DNA of 64,000 nt from Corbicula japonica (Eukaryota; Mollusca; Bivalvia; Venerida; Cyrenidae), in the NCBI GenBank assembly GCA_038501625.1, contig JAZAYU010000034.1:3499102-3563101 (forward strand). Reading direction: 5' to 3'. Shown here in pieces: positions 25,509 through 34,439 of the stretch. Both the position numbers and the translations under genes were made by a program. The notes under the pieces were generated by a model, which saw nothing but the letters and a program-made list of their open reading frames with translations, had not been told where the DNA came from and made no database searches. How positions within the stretch are numbered: the stretch's first letter is position 1; each line of letters starts with the position of its first letter.

Positions 25509-25734
25509 AGTTTTAGAAAAAAGTTAATGGTCTGAATACATTATAGGGTGACATTGTGAATATGGGGTAGGGTTTGAAAACAACCAAAACATGAAGTGTT
25601 TTATTACTATATGGTGGCACAATAAAACAGGGTCAGGTATCAAAATGATAGGCTACTGGCTTACCATACGGCTGACAACTGGTATACTAGACTAGGCAAT
25701 ATTAGTTTAGTCACACATAAAGCATTTGAGATGT

Positions 25735-25952
25735 CATTACCCTTTACTTTGAATATTATGGATTTTATGGTATATGTGAATAGTAAAGGTATAGATCAGC
25801 TGCCACATCCAGATTTACACTTGTTGTTTCTCAGTTAAAAATAATCTAATGAATCAAAAAGGAAACAGGGTAGATCCTGATTAGATGGTACAGGTGATCT
25901 GGATCCACACTGACCATGGAATAACAGCCATATCCCATGGAGTTAAGGGCTA
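25735..25952. mobile_element. MITE-B diverged copy
   Basis: ATTACCCTTTACTTTGAATA to CCCATGGAGTTAAGGG. Confidence 0.6.
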
Positions 25953-26208
25953 AGAAAATTACAAATGTGAGTGGTTGTAGATCTCTTTGATGAAGCCCTA
26001 AACAGTTTAACAGATTTACTGGTGATCCTTTCATATAGCAATTAATTTGTCTACAAGGTCAGCTAGCACCAAGCATTGTCAGTGATTAACATTTTTTAAG
26101 TGTGCATTCCTATCCATGTCTCAATTAAGAGGCCACAATTATTTCCCATTGTATGGGCATTGACCCCTATGCCAAAATCTGAAGAGGCTGCTGTGTAGAA
26201 AACAGTAG

Positions 26209-26402
26209 GGCACAAGAACATAAAACTGAGATTGGAGACTAGTCTCAAATCTCAAGCATCTGATTGGCTAAAATAGCAACCAGTCAACATTTCAGCCAAA
26301 CAAATGCTTGGGATTTGAGACCTGAAATGGCAAGTCATTTCAGTCAATCAGATGCTTGAGATTTTTCACTGGTTTCCAGAATAAGTTTTATGACCTTGGG
26401 CA
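26209..26402. mobile_element. MITE-A copy with an extra arm
   Basis: About 45 bp longer than usual because the CATTTCAG-CCAAT arm is repeated (26289-26310 and 26337-26360). Confidence 0.7.
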
Positions 26403-26931
26403 CAGGACTACATTCAGTAAATGTTGTTATACATATTCATTGAAACCGTTACTTTTGGAAGAGTCCCTGTTGTTTTTACTACTGTATACCTTCTTCCCAT
26501 GACATGGCATATTCCAAGGGTTAATAACTGTCTGCCTTGCTCTCCTCCATTCTGTCTTTGGTGTTTGATGTTATTTTACAGGGTTAATGTGCACTGAAAC
26601 TAGTTTGCCATTTTGTAGCTTTCGGTCCTGGAATTGTTTGCTCTTTGGTACTGTGCAGTAGGTGCTGATTGGTGTTGGTAGAGGTGTTCCAGTGCAGCCA
26701 GACGCTAGTAGATTTATCGTGATAAATCAATTTCTTCAGAGATTTGATCTTGGCTAATTTGGTGCAATGGTTTTGTTAACTGTAGCTGTTCACACATACT
26801 TTAGTATTGCAGTTGTTGTTGTTTTTGAGGTTTTGCGGCCTGCCCTCCTACACAAGTGGTGTTTGGGCAATTGTTTACATTTCAGTAATGAGATAGCAGT
26901 TCTAATGACCTTGAAGTTGAATAAGGATACA

Positions 26932-27152
26932 TTAACTCTTTCTTCCATAACTACAGCTTTTATCTCATGGGTGAACAGTGTATATCTGCAGACTGATCAA
27001 GATCTACAAGGTTTGCGTCTTGGTAAACAATAACTTGATGAATAAAGAAGCTGAGTGTTAATTCTGATCAGATGGCACTGATGTGAGGGCTTTTATGGAT
27101 CTATACAGTTTACACATAAAATAAGACTTGTACACATGAAGTAAAGTTGTAA
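26932..27152. mobile_element. MITE-B diverged copy
   Basis: TTAACTCTTTCTTCCATAAC to TACACATGAAGTAAAG. Confidence 0.55.
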
Positions 27153-27487
27153 GATTGATCAGGATGATTTATTTTGATTTAGTTTAGCATCTTGATACAT
27201 TTCTCTTTTTTTTCTTATCTAAATCTTCTAATAAAGCGCATAGCTTTTGACATTTGATCAGTATAAAGTTAATTATTAAGGTTTGGGTAACAGTCAACTG
27301 ATTTGTCCCATGGTGGAGGGGTGACATCTTAACTGTTGACATCCCTTTAATTGCTGAAAACCTACCCATTAAAGGCAAGTGTTAGCCTGTTTAAGGCTTA
27401 ACAAAGTAAAATCAGTTTTCAGTTTATCTTATGACTTATGAATTGGTTTGAATCATATTTAGTTGTCTGCATCGGGTTCAGTAAATG

Positions 27488-27665
27488 TTAATCCGTGCCG
27501 GCTGATCTGCATCTAAACTGTTTGCCTTTTGATTCATTAGGTTATATCTGACCAAAATGCGTCAAGTGCAGATCCTGATCAGACTGCACAGATGTGCTGG
27601 CGGATCTGGATCTACACTGGTCGCACATGTGTAAACTGCAGATATATGAAGGAAAGCGTTAAGCT
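27488..27665. mobile_element. MITE-B left-truncated copy beside the LTR composite
   Basis: CCGTGCCGGCTGATCTGC to ATGAAGGAAAGCGTTAA. The composite starts 14 bp further. Confidence 0.7.
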
Positions 27666-27678
27666 GTTCAATATACAT

Positions 27679-27716
27679 ATTTTATGAAGCTGCGGCAATG
27701 CAGGAGTCCCTTTATT
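27679..27716 (-). repeat. LTR A, displaced end fragment
   Basis: The bases ATTTTATGAAGCTGCGGC and the following AATGCAGGAGTCCCTTTATT match the same end of LTR B and LTR C. The insertion breaks the LTR right after CTTTATT. The outer edge adjoins ATACAT, the candidate target duplication. Confidence 0.62.
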
Positions 27717-27761
27717 ATGCCCCCGCCATGTAATGGCGGAAGGGCATATAGTGTTCACCCT

Positions 27762-27812
27762 GGCTGTGTGTGGGTGTGTCAGTGTGTCAGTGTGTCAGTG
27801 TGTGTGTATGTT
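27762..27812. repeat. TGTGTCAG microsatellite
   Basis: Short repeats of TGTG, GGTG and GTCAG units near the head of element b. The same feature recurs at 35318-35352 in the second family b copy. Confidence 0.8.
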
Positions 27813-27830
27813 CGAAAATCGTGTCCGCTC

Positions 27831-29395
27831 TGTAACTTTGTTATTTCTTATTGGATTTTAAAATAACTTGGTATGAATGTTCACCATATCAAGACGGTGT
27901 GTCGCGTACAAAACCCATGCCCGTAGGTCCAAGGTCAAGGTCACTGTTACTAAAAATAGAATTTTCTTGTCCGGGCTGTAACTTCCTTATGAAAAGAGGG
28001 ATTTCAAAATAACTTGGCACAAATGTTCACCATGACAAGGCGGTGTGTCGCGTACAACACCCATGCCTCTAGGTCCAAGGTCAAGGTCACTGTTACTAAA
28101 AATAGAATTTTGTTGGAAAAATCTTGTCCGCTCTGTAACTTTGTTATTTCTTAATGGATTTTAAAATAACTTGGTATCAATGTTCACCATATCAAGACGG
28201 TGTGTCACGTACAAAACCCATGCCCGTAGGTCCAAGGTCAAGGTCACTGTTACTAAAAATAGAATTTTCTTGTCCGGGCTGTAACTTCCTTATGAAAAGA
28301 GGGATTTCAAAATAACTTGGCACAAATGTTCACCATGACAAGGCGGTGTGTCGCGTACAACACCCATGCCTCTAGGTCCAAGGTCAAGGTCACTGTTACT
28401 AAAAATAGAATTTTGTTGGAAAAATCTTGTCTGCTCTGTAACTTTGTTATTTCTTAATGGATTTTATAATAACTTGGTATCAGTATTCACCATATCAAGA
28501 CGGTGTGTCGCGTACAATACCCATGCCTGTAGGTACAAGGTCAAGGTCACTATTACTAAAAATAGAATTTTCTTGTCCAGGCTGTAACTTTCTTATGAAT
28601 GGAGGGATTTCAAAATAACTTGGCACAAATGTTCACCATGACAAGGCGGTGTGTCGCGTACAATACCCATGCCTGTAGGTCCAAGGTCAAGGTCACTGTT
28701 ACTAAAAATAGAATTGTGCTGGAAAAATCTTGTCCGCTCTGTAACTTTGTTATTTTTTAATGGATTTTAAAATAACTTGGTATAAATATTCACCATATCA
28801 AGACAGTGTGTCGCGTACAATACCCATGCCTGTAGGTCCAAGGTCAAGGTCACTGTTACTTAAAATAGAATTTTCTTGTCCAGGCTGTAACTTCCTTATG
28901 AATGGAGGGATTTCAAAATTACTTGGCACAAATGTTCACCACGATAAGGCGATGTATCCGGTACAACACCCATGCCTAAAGGTCAGAGGTCAAGGTCACT
29001 GTTACTAAAAATATAATTTTCTGATAAAACTCTTGTCTGCTCTGTTTTTATTATGTCTGATTGGATTTTAAAATAACTTGGTATAAATGTTTATTATATC
29101 AAGATGATGTGTTGTGTACAATACCCGTGCCTGTAGGCCCAAGGTCAAGGTCACTGTTACAAAAAGTAGAAATTTCTTGTACTGGCTATAACTTCGTTAT
29201 TAACAGAACGATTTCAAAACAATTTGGCACAAATGTTCACTATGACAAGGCGTTGTGTTGATTACAATTCCCATGCCTGTAGGTCCAAGGTCAAGGTCAC
29301 ATTTACTAAAACCAGAATTTTCTTGTCTGGGCTGTGAGTTTGTTATTACTTATTGGATTTTAAAATAACTTGGTATAAATGTTCACCATGACAAA
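27831..29395 (+). repeat. Tandem core of element b (146/157-bp alternating units)
   Basis: Unit starts marked by TGTAACTT fall at 27831, 27977, 28134 and 28280 and continue to about 29395 with growing divergence. Odd and even units differ (an extra GTTGGAAAAAT in every second unit), so the real period is a dimer of about 303 bp. Confidence 0.85.
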
Positions 29396-29439
29396 CATGC
29401 GTAGCGGGGGCATCCGTGTCCTATGGACACATTTCTAGT

Positions 29440-29969
29440 TTGATTGATGAACGCAACTGTCTATTGATTTGTAACTTTTATTCTTTGTAGTTTATAAAAT
29501 AACAATTGTAGATCCACAAGTAAAATTTAACAATATTTATTAAAACATAAGTCTGATTTTTGCACAGTGGTTAATCCTTCTGTCACAGTAGAAGGTAAAA
29601 TCTGTTCTATGTGTTACTTTAGAAGGCAAAATCCATTCTTTTTTCAAAATGTTTTGCATTGCCTTTTTATAAGGCAATAGTAATTGGTTGGCAGATGTTG
29701 AGACATATGCTCGAAACCATATTTAGCAATAAGTAAACAATACAAGTGTCAAAATATATAGAAATTCACCAAAGGCAAATCCTTTCATATTGTGATTAAA
29801 TATTACTGATGAAGATCAAGGTGTTATAAACAATGGTTGGCATTTGATTAGTTAACTTTACTCTAGTACTTCTTAACATATCTGAGGAAATAAACATCAG
29901 AATAAGAATTTGATACTGAAATAAAACAAATAGAAATTTAAATGCAAAAATATAATTTTTTGCTGCATA
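29440..29969 (-). repeat. LTR A, main part (3' LTR, split by an insertion)
   Basis: Matches LTR C from the GATGAAC..CAACTGTC stretch to GCTGCATA. Its remaining 38 bases lie at 27679-27716, on the other side of a 1.7-kb Helentron-like element. The two parts sum to about 568 bp, the same as LTR C. Confidence 0.65.
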
Positions 29970-29973
29970 ATAA

Positions 29974-29984
29974 CTCTCCTCTGC
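29974..29984 (-). promoter_or_regulatory. Polypurine tract next to LTR A
   Basis: The minus strand reads GCAGAGGAGAG a few bases before the LTR begins, the expected place for plus-strand priming in an LTR retroelement. Confidence 0.5.
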
Positions 29985-30221
29985 TTTAAGAAAACTTTGT
30001 CCTCAAAGTTAAAATAGAACAAAATGTAATTTGTATAACAATTCCACTTTATAAGTAAGGAGTATTAGTCTCCTCTGCTTTAAGTCTTTGCTGTAAACAT
30101 TGGCAATTAAATCAATGTAATGTTTAAATTGTTTTTAAAGAATTAATATATATTTTGATATAAACAGTTTGTACATGTCATTTCAGTCTTGTGATAATAA
30201 AGAGATTTCAAACACTTTAGT

Positions 30222-31142
30222 TTATTCGAAAAGTTTCTTTGATTGACAAAATACTGCAAAATGCCCTGGTTTTAAACATAAGAAGCATGTATTCCTGATG
30301 GCTGGACAAGTACGTTGTTCATGGAACATCCTACTTCCACAATTTTGACATGGGGAAACCAACTGATTAGGGTGCATCATGTTACTGCTGTCCAAAGCAC
30401 AATACCAGTTGGTCATTGATGCCATCTCTTGCTTTAGTAGAGGTAGTTTGTACTCTACTTGTGCTTGTGTTGCACTGCAGGTTGTTCCATTTTGTCTTGC
30501 TGCTTTATTATTCTGTTGCTGTTGTTGTAGCTTAGATAACTCTGATTTCAGATCGTTGTTTTCACGTTCAAGACGCTTGATCTGTCGGCAGGTATTCCTG
30601 TCTGTAGCTGTTTTTGAATCACTTCGCTTTTGAGCTGATTTAAGTTTATCCTCAATCTGGGACAATTTTGCTTCCAGATTTTGGTTTTGGGCAAGAGTAG
30701 AATCCAAAGTCTGTTGCAGTTCGTCAACTTTCTTTCTTAATGAGTTCACTAGAAGTTGGAGATCATTGTTTTCATTTTTAATTTCTTGGAATTTTGTTTC
30801 ACTTTGCTGACATTGATTCTTAGGTATGAATTTCACTATTTCTTGATCATTAATTTCATAAAATGGCATAATTGTACATACTGATTTTCTTTCTTTGAAT
30901 GTTACCAATCTTCCAAAGTCCCGTTCTCGTCGTCGTTTTGATTTTTGCTGTTTAGTTGCAGGTTGTTGATTTTGAAACTTGTCATTAGTTCTGGCTGGTT
31001 TCCTAGAACTCCTGTTGCGGCAGAATTTGGCATGATGTCCTTTCTTTCCGCAGATAAAGCAATTTCTTTGCAGAGCTTTACAAAAGTGTTCATATAAGTT
31101 GGACTCACCACATCTGTTGCATTCTTCATAATTGCCTGTTCT
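30222..31142 (-). pseudogene. Gag-like zinc-knuckle / coiled-coil ORF 1 (no in-frame 5' start codon)
   Basis: A 306-codon open frame begins just after a TGA at 31145-31143 and has no ATG before the MPFYE motif at about 30869. Its N terminus holds a Cys-rich unit (CNRCGESNLYEHFC) and a perfect CCHC knuckle (CFICGKKGHHAKFC). Then come a basic region (KSKRRRERD), the motif IMPFYEINDQEI shared with ORF 2, a coiled coil including Gln runs, and a second knuckle pair (CQNCGSRMFHEQRTC and CFLCLKPGHFAVFC). Zinc knuckles therefore flank the coiled coil on both sides. An upstream ATG ORF of 36 codons (31236-31126) overlaps by 17 nt in the frame one base off. A one-base indel, a lost start codon or a frameshift could each explain this. 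It is a paralogue of ORF 2 lying in the same LTR-bounded arrangement, and it is probably decayed. Confidence 0.62.
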
Positions 31143-31236
31143 TCAGGAATATTGTTGTTGTCTCCATGAAGCTGGCTGTCCATGCCCATTTCTCCTTTTT
31201 GCGGTAGAATGTGCTGGTATCTGGTCCATCCTTCAT
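31126..31236 (-). CDS. Short ATG ORF overlapping the 5' end of Gag-like ORF 1
   Basis: A 36-codon reading frame starts with ATG at 31236 (MKDGPDTSTFYRKKEKW...) and ends at TGA 31128-31126. It sits between the primer-site region of LTR B and the knuckle-coding frame, overlapping the latter by 17 nt. It may be the original N terminus of ORF 1 separated by a one-base frame change, or a chance uORF. It shows no resemblance to the first 20 residues of ORF 2, which weakens the first idea. Confidence 0.3.
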   Translation of the reverse strand: MKDGPDTSTFYRKKEKWAWTASFMETTTIFLKNRQL

Positions 31237-31330
31237 TGGTGGGTTGTTTCTTGATGATGGGGGAATCTATGATGCTTGGCTGTGTGCTTTTGAGGTTCCA
31301 GGAACGTTAGATGAGCTAGAAAGTCATCTA

Positions 31331-31347
31331 CGCGGATTCTCGTACCA
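31331..31347 (-). promoter_or_regulatory. Candidate tRNA primer-binding site of the ORF 1 unit
   Basis: The homologous position inside LTR B reads TGGTACGAGAATCCGCG on the minus strand, again beginning with TGG. It shares the AGAATCCG core with the ORF 2 unit but differs in the acceptor part. Confidence 0.45.
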
Positions 31348-31348
31348 G

Positions 31349-31923
31349 TTTTTATGAAGCTGCGGCGATGCAGGAGTCCCTTTCTTTTGGGTGATGAACA
31401 CAACTGTCTATTGATTTGTAACTTTTATTCTTTGTAGTTTATAAAATAACATTGGTAGATCCACAAGTAAAATTTAACAATATTAATTAAAACTTAAGTC
31501 TGATTTGTGCACAGTGGTTAATCCTACTGTCACAGTAGAAGGTAAAATCCGTTCTATGTGTTACTTTAGAAGGCAAAATCCATTCTGTCTTTTAAAATGT
31601 TTTGCATTGCATTTTTATAAGACAATAATAACTTGTTGACACATGTTGAGACATATGCTCGAAACCATATTTAGTAATAAGTTTTAAGTAAACAATACAA
31701 GTGTCAAAATATATAGAAAGTCACAGAAGGTAAATCCTTTCATATTGTGATAAATTATAAACGATTAAGATTAAGGTGTTATAAACAATGATTGGCATTG
31801 GATTAGTTATGTTACTCAGGAAGTTCTACACATATTTGAGAATTAACTATCAAAATAAGAATTTGATACTGAAATAAAACAAAATAGAAATTTAAATGCA
31901 AAAATATGAATTTCTGCTTCATA
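31349..31923 (-). repeat. LTR B (central, diverged LTR)
   Basis: About 575 bp, aligning along its whole length with LTRs A and C but with many substitutions and small indels (roughly 10-13% by eye). It serves geometrically as the 3' LTR of the ORF 2 unit and the 5' LTR of the ORF 1 unit. A TATA-like ATTTTTATAA lies at 31611-31620 on the plus strand. Confidence 0.62.
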
Positions 31924-31927
31924 ATAA

Positions 31928-31938
31928 CTCTCCTCTGC
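31928..31938 (-). promoter_or_regulatory. Polypurine tract next to LTR B
   Basis: Identical GCAGAGGAGAG in the homologous place, conserved although the surrounding 3' UTRs have diverged. Confidence 0.5.
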
Positions 31939-32119
31939 TTTGAAGACTTTGGTCCCCAAAGTTTAAAGAATGATTAAATACTAAATTAAATTGCTCACAA
32001 TGAATTCCTGGTGAAATTTTGAAACACAGATTTAAATATTATTCTTCTTGATAACTATTAGCACTAATTCAGGTCAAATATGCTTTTGGCATCAGTATTG
32101 TAAACATGAGTATAAAAAG

Positions 32120-33166
32120 TTAGGAAGATTCGTAATCGGAAGATTCGTAATCGTAAAATATATCCATTGCTGATACACCAGTTTCCAGTTCTAGTTCCAT
32201 GAGTAGCTTTTCAAGAGGCATTTCCAGCGACGGCTCTGGATTATCAAGAGCATTGCACACAGATGTAAAGTGGTTTTTCTTTTTGCATTTGAAACACTCG
32301 TTATCTTTTGCCAAACATTGAGATCGATGATGATAATTTGAAGAGCCACACCTTTTACAAACGAAATTCTTAATGTTGTGAGGCTTAACACTTTCACATC
32401 CACAATAGAGTTGGTCGGCTATTGTTGAGTATTCTATTTCAAGTCCCTTCCTTATGGAGCTAACATCTTCCAGTTGTTGTAAGGTATCAACAAGAAACTT
32501 GTATAAAATTTGTTTCTCTTCCGTAAGTTTTAGTATAGTGTTCTTGTCTTTTGAACTGTTGGAATTAAGTTGCAAGTTTTGAGCTTTTAATTCACTGATT
32601 TCTTTTTGAAGGTCTTCCTGCTGAAGAAGGCTCTGGTCATAACTGTGTAGCTTTTCAGATACAGAATTTAGTTCAGTTTTGCATTTTTCCAGCTGAAACT
32701 GTGCTTGATAGGCATCTCGCTTAGCATATTGCTGTTCCTTCTGGACTAATAGTACACAGTTCGAGAGTTCCTCATTTACCAATTTCAGCATTCTGTTCTC
32801 CTTTTCAAGGGCATTTAATTTTCGTAGAGACTGATTGTTTGGAAGACAATTTTGTAGTTCATCATTTGGTAGGTTGTAAAATGGCATCATGGCACAAGCT
32901 GTCTTTCTGGCACGGAACTCAAGAAGACGCTGAATATCACGCTGACGCTTCTTGGCTGATTTATGCTGTGCTGGCTTTTTCCTAGTTGATAATGCTGCAG
33001 TGGAAATGTTTTGTTCCACATGAGGCTTAATATTTCTCCGTACACTTAGATTGTTGTAATATCCATGTTGTTGACAGAAACACATTTGATAACCAACTGC
33101 TCTGCAGTGGTGTTGTTGGAAGTTATATCCATAATTTGGGGTTTTGTAGTAAGCACTCATTTTCAC
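32120..33166 (-). CDS. Gag-like zinc-knuckle / coiled-coil protein (ORF 2, intact, 348 aa)
   Basis: An uninterrupted 348-codon ORF between LTR C and LTR B. Residues about 19-39 carry a Cys/His-rich piece (HHCRAVGYQMCFC) that matches the N-terminal knuckle of ORF 1 but has lost its His and last Cys. Residues about 60-90 are strongly basic (RKKPAQHKSAKKRQR), followed by a conserved MMPFYNLPNDEL motif. Residues about 105-245 are Leu/Glu/Lys/Gln-rich and look like a long coiled coil. Near residues 268-302 there are two CCHC units: CKRCGSSNYHHRSQC (Cx2Cx5Hx4C) and CFKCKKKNHFTSVC (Cx2Cx4Hx4C), a pairing typical of retrotransposon Gag nucleocapsid domains. The acidic C terminus ends in a small duplication (DYESSDYESS). 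The expected role is RNA/DNA binding and self-assembly. The ATG is chosen because it follows the primer-site region by about 50 bases and aligns with the start region of ORF 1. No capsid domain is obvious. Confidence 0.72.
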   Translation of the reverse strand: MKMSAYYKTPNYGYNFQQHHCRAVGYQMCFCQQHGYYNNLSVRRNIKPHVEQNISTAALSTRKKPAQHKSAKKRQRDIQRLLEFRARKTACAMMPFYNLPNDELQNCLPNNQSLRKLNALEKENRMLKLVNEELSNCVLLVQKEQQYAKRDAYQAQFQLEKCKTELNSVSEKLHSYDQSLLQQEDLQKEISELKAQNLQLNSNSSKDKNTILKLTEEKQILYKFLVDTLQQLEDVSSIRKGLEIEYSTIADQLYCGCESVKPHNIKNFVCKRCGSSNYHHRSQCLAKDNECFKCKKKNHFTSVCNALDNPEPSLEMPLEKLLMELELETGVSAMDIFYDYESSDYESS

Positions 33167-33213
33167 TTGGCTTGAAAGGATCCGAGAAAGTTAGAACAGC
33201 TAAAAAGTGTTCT

Positions 33214-33230
33214 ACCCGGATTCTCCACCA
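33214..33230 (-). promoter_or_regulatory. Candidate tRNA primer-binding site of the ORF 2 unit
   Basis: Directly inside LTR C the minus strand reads TGGTGGAGAATCCGGGT. Its complement ACCCGGATTCTCCACCA has the form of a tRNA 3' end: T-stem strand, acceptor strand, discriminator A, CCA. The donor tRNA was not identified. Confidence 0.5.
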
Positions 33231-33231
33231 G

Positions 33232-33798
33232 ATTTTATGAAGCTGCGGCGATGCAGGAGTCCCTTTATTTGGGTGATGAACACAACTGTCTATTGATTTG
33301 TAACTTTTATTCTTTGTAGTTTATAAAATAACAATTGTAGATCCACAAGTAAAATTTAACAATATTTATTAAAACATAAGTCTGATTTTTGCACAGTGGT
33401 TAATCCTACTGTCACAGTAGAAGGTAAAATCCGTTCTATGTGTTACTTTAGAAGGCAAAATCCATTCTTTTTTCAAAATGTTTTGCATTGCCTTTTTATA
33501 AGGCAATAGTAATTGGTTGGCAGATGTTGAGACATATGCTCGAAACCATATTTAGCAATAAGTAAACAATACAAGTGTCAAAATATATAGAAATTCACCA
33601 AAGGCAAATCCTTTCATATTGTGATTAAATATTACTGATGAAGATCAAGGTGTTATAAACAATGGTTGGCATTTGATTAGTTAACTTTACTCTAGTACTT
33701 CTTAACATATCTGAGGAAATAACCATCAGAATAAGAATTTGATACTGAAATAAAACAAATAGAAATTTAAATGCAAAAATATAATTTTTTGCTGCATA
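33232..33798 (-). repeat. LTR C (5' LTR of the composite element)
   Basis: 567 bp. It differs from LTR A at only about four positions by eye over the shared part, and diverges abruptly from it at the right edge (GCTGCATAAT then ACATAC). On the minus strand it has TATAAAAAGG at 33500-33491 and AATAAA at 33311-33306 and 33269-33264, consistent with U3-R-U5 order. It does not end in canonical TG...CA at the boundary I infer. Confidence 0.65.
33491..33500 (-). promoter_or_regulatory. TATA-like box in LTR C
   Basis: Minus strand TATAAAAAGG, about 300 bp into the LTR and upstream of two AATAAA signals. This fits a U3 promoter. LTR A keeps it (29662-29671) and LTR B has a variant. Confidence 0.35.
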
Positions 33799-34439
33799 AT
33801 ACATACATAGATTGCAATGCTTGTGGCATATGGGCAGTGAAACTGGGACAGCAAAATGTAAATTTTTGCTGATCGATAGTGATTAAATATGCCATCTAAG
33901 TTAGAAAATGTTGACATAATGTCATTTATGAAAAAATGAAAATATGGTCTAAAACTTGAGTCCCCTTTTTTTTACTCTCTGATATTGGAGTCAAGCAGGG
34001 GAGATGAGATCGATTCAGGACACTTTTAACATTTCAACTAGTTTTGTGCTAACTTTTTCTTAAATAAATTTATGAAGAAGATTATATCTAAGCAATTTAT
34101 CAGAACATTTTTTTTGTAATCAACTAAGGAATGATACTGGCTTTGAAATATGATAGTAATTGAATACAAAACAAAAATTCACTACTATAATATTTGAAGG
34201 GGAGTTAAAAGTGTATTAAAGTTTTACCCATGCCAGTTTTCAAGCGAGTTTGATAATAATGATTCCATGTTTTGTCAAAAAGCAAGAACTTTGAAAAGAA
34301 TTTAATGTCAAACAACTTTTATGTATTACAAACCTATGCCATCCAACACGTAAGCCAAGATTTTACAGAATAAGTTGTTCTGCTTGCATCACTTTTTGTG
34401 TGCCTGCGATAGCAGGTAGACACATAGGGATCCTATTGT

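Larger units (their letters stand above)
27717..29439 (+). mobile_element. Helentron/pearl-like element, family b, inserted in LTR A
   Basis: It begins ATGCCCCCGC with the perfect hairpin CCGCCAT-GTA-ATGGCGG, continues through a TGTGTCAG microsatellite and a tandem core, and ends with GCGGGGGCAT (10-bp inverted match to the start), the hairpin GTGTCC-TAT-GGACAC and ATTTCTAGT. The core alternates units of about 146 and 157 bp with a GTCCAAGGTCAAGGTCAC motif. The host LTR reads CTTTATT on one side and TTGAT on the other, consistent with insertion at a TT dinucleotide. Confidence 0.68.
27679..33798 (-). mobile_element. Composite three-LTR retroelement with two Gag-like ORFs and no pol
   Basis: Read on the minus strand the order is LTR C (33798-33232), Gag-like ORF 2, LTR B (31923-31349), Gag-like ORF 1, LTR A (29969-29440 plus 27716-27679, split by a Helentron-like insertion). 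The internal domains are only about 1.3 and 1.4 kb and contain no protease, reverse transcriptase or integrase. Each LTR of about 570 bp contains a TATA-like box and AATAAA in U3-R order. tRNA-3'-end-like primer sites lie just inside LTR C and LTR B, and an identical purine-rich tract abuts LTR A and LTR B. The direct repeat ATACAT flanks the whole unit (27673-27678 and 33799-33804), though microhomology makes the exact edge ambiguous. I infer a non-autonomous LTR retroelement, probably Ty3/gypsy-derived judging from the zinc knuckles, that moved or duplicated as a dimer. Confidence 0.7.

Noticed and set aside
28348..29261. Repeated plus-strand ORFs beginning MDFKITWY
   Set aside because: Translations of family b tandem units, interrupted at every unit boundary.
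30379..30633. 84-codon plus-strand ORF rich in Cys and Ser
   Set aside because: Antisense of the coiled-coil and Gln-repeat part of Gag-like ORF 1.
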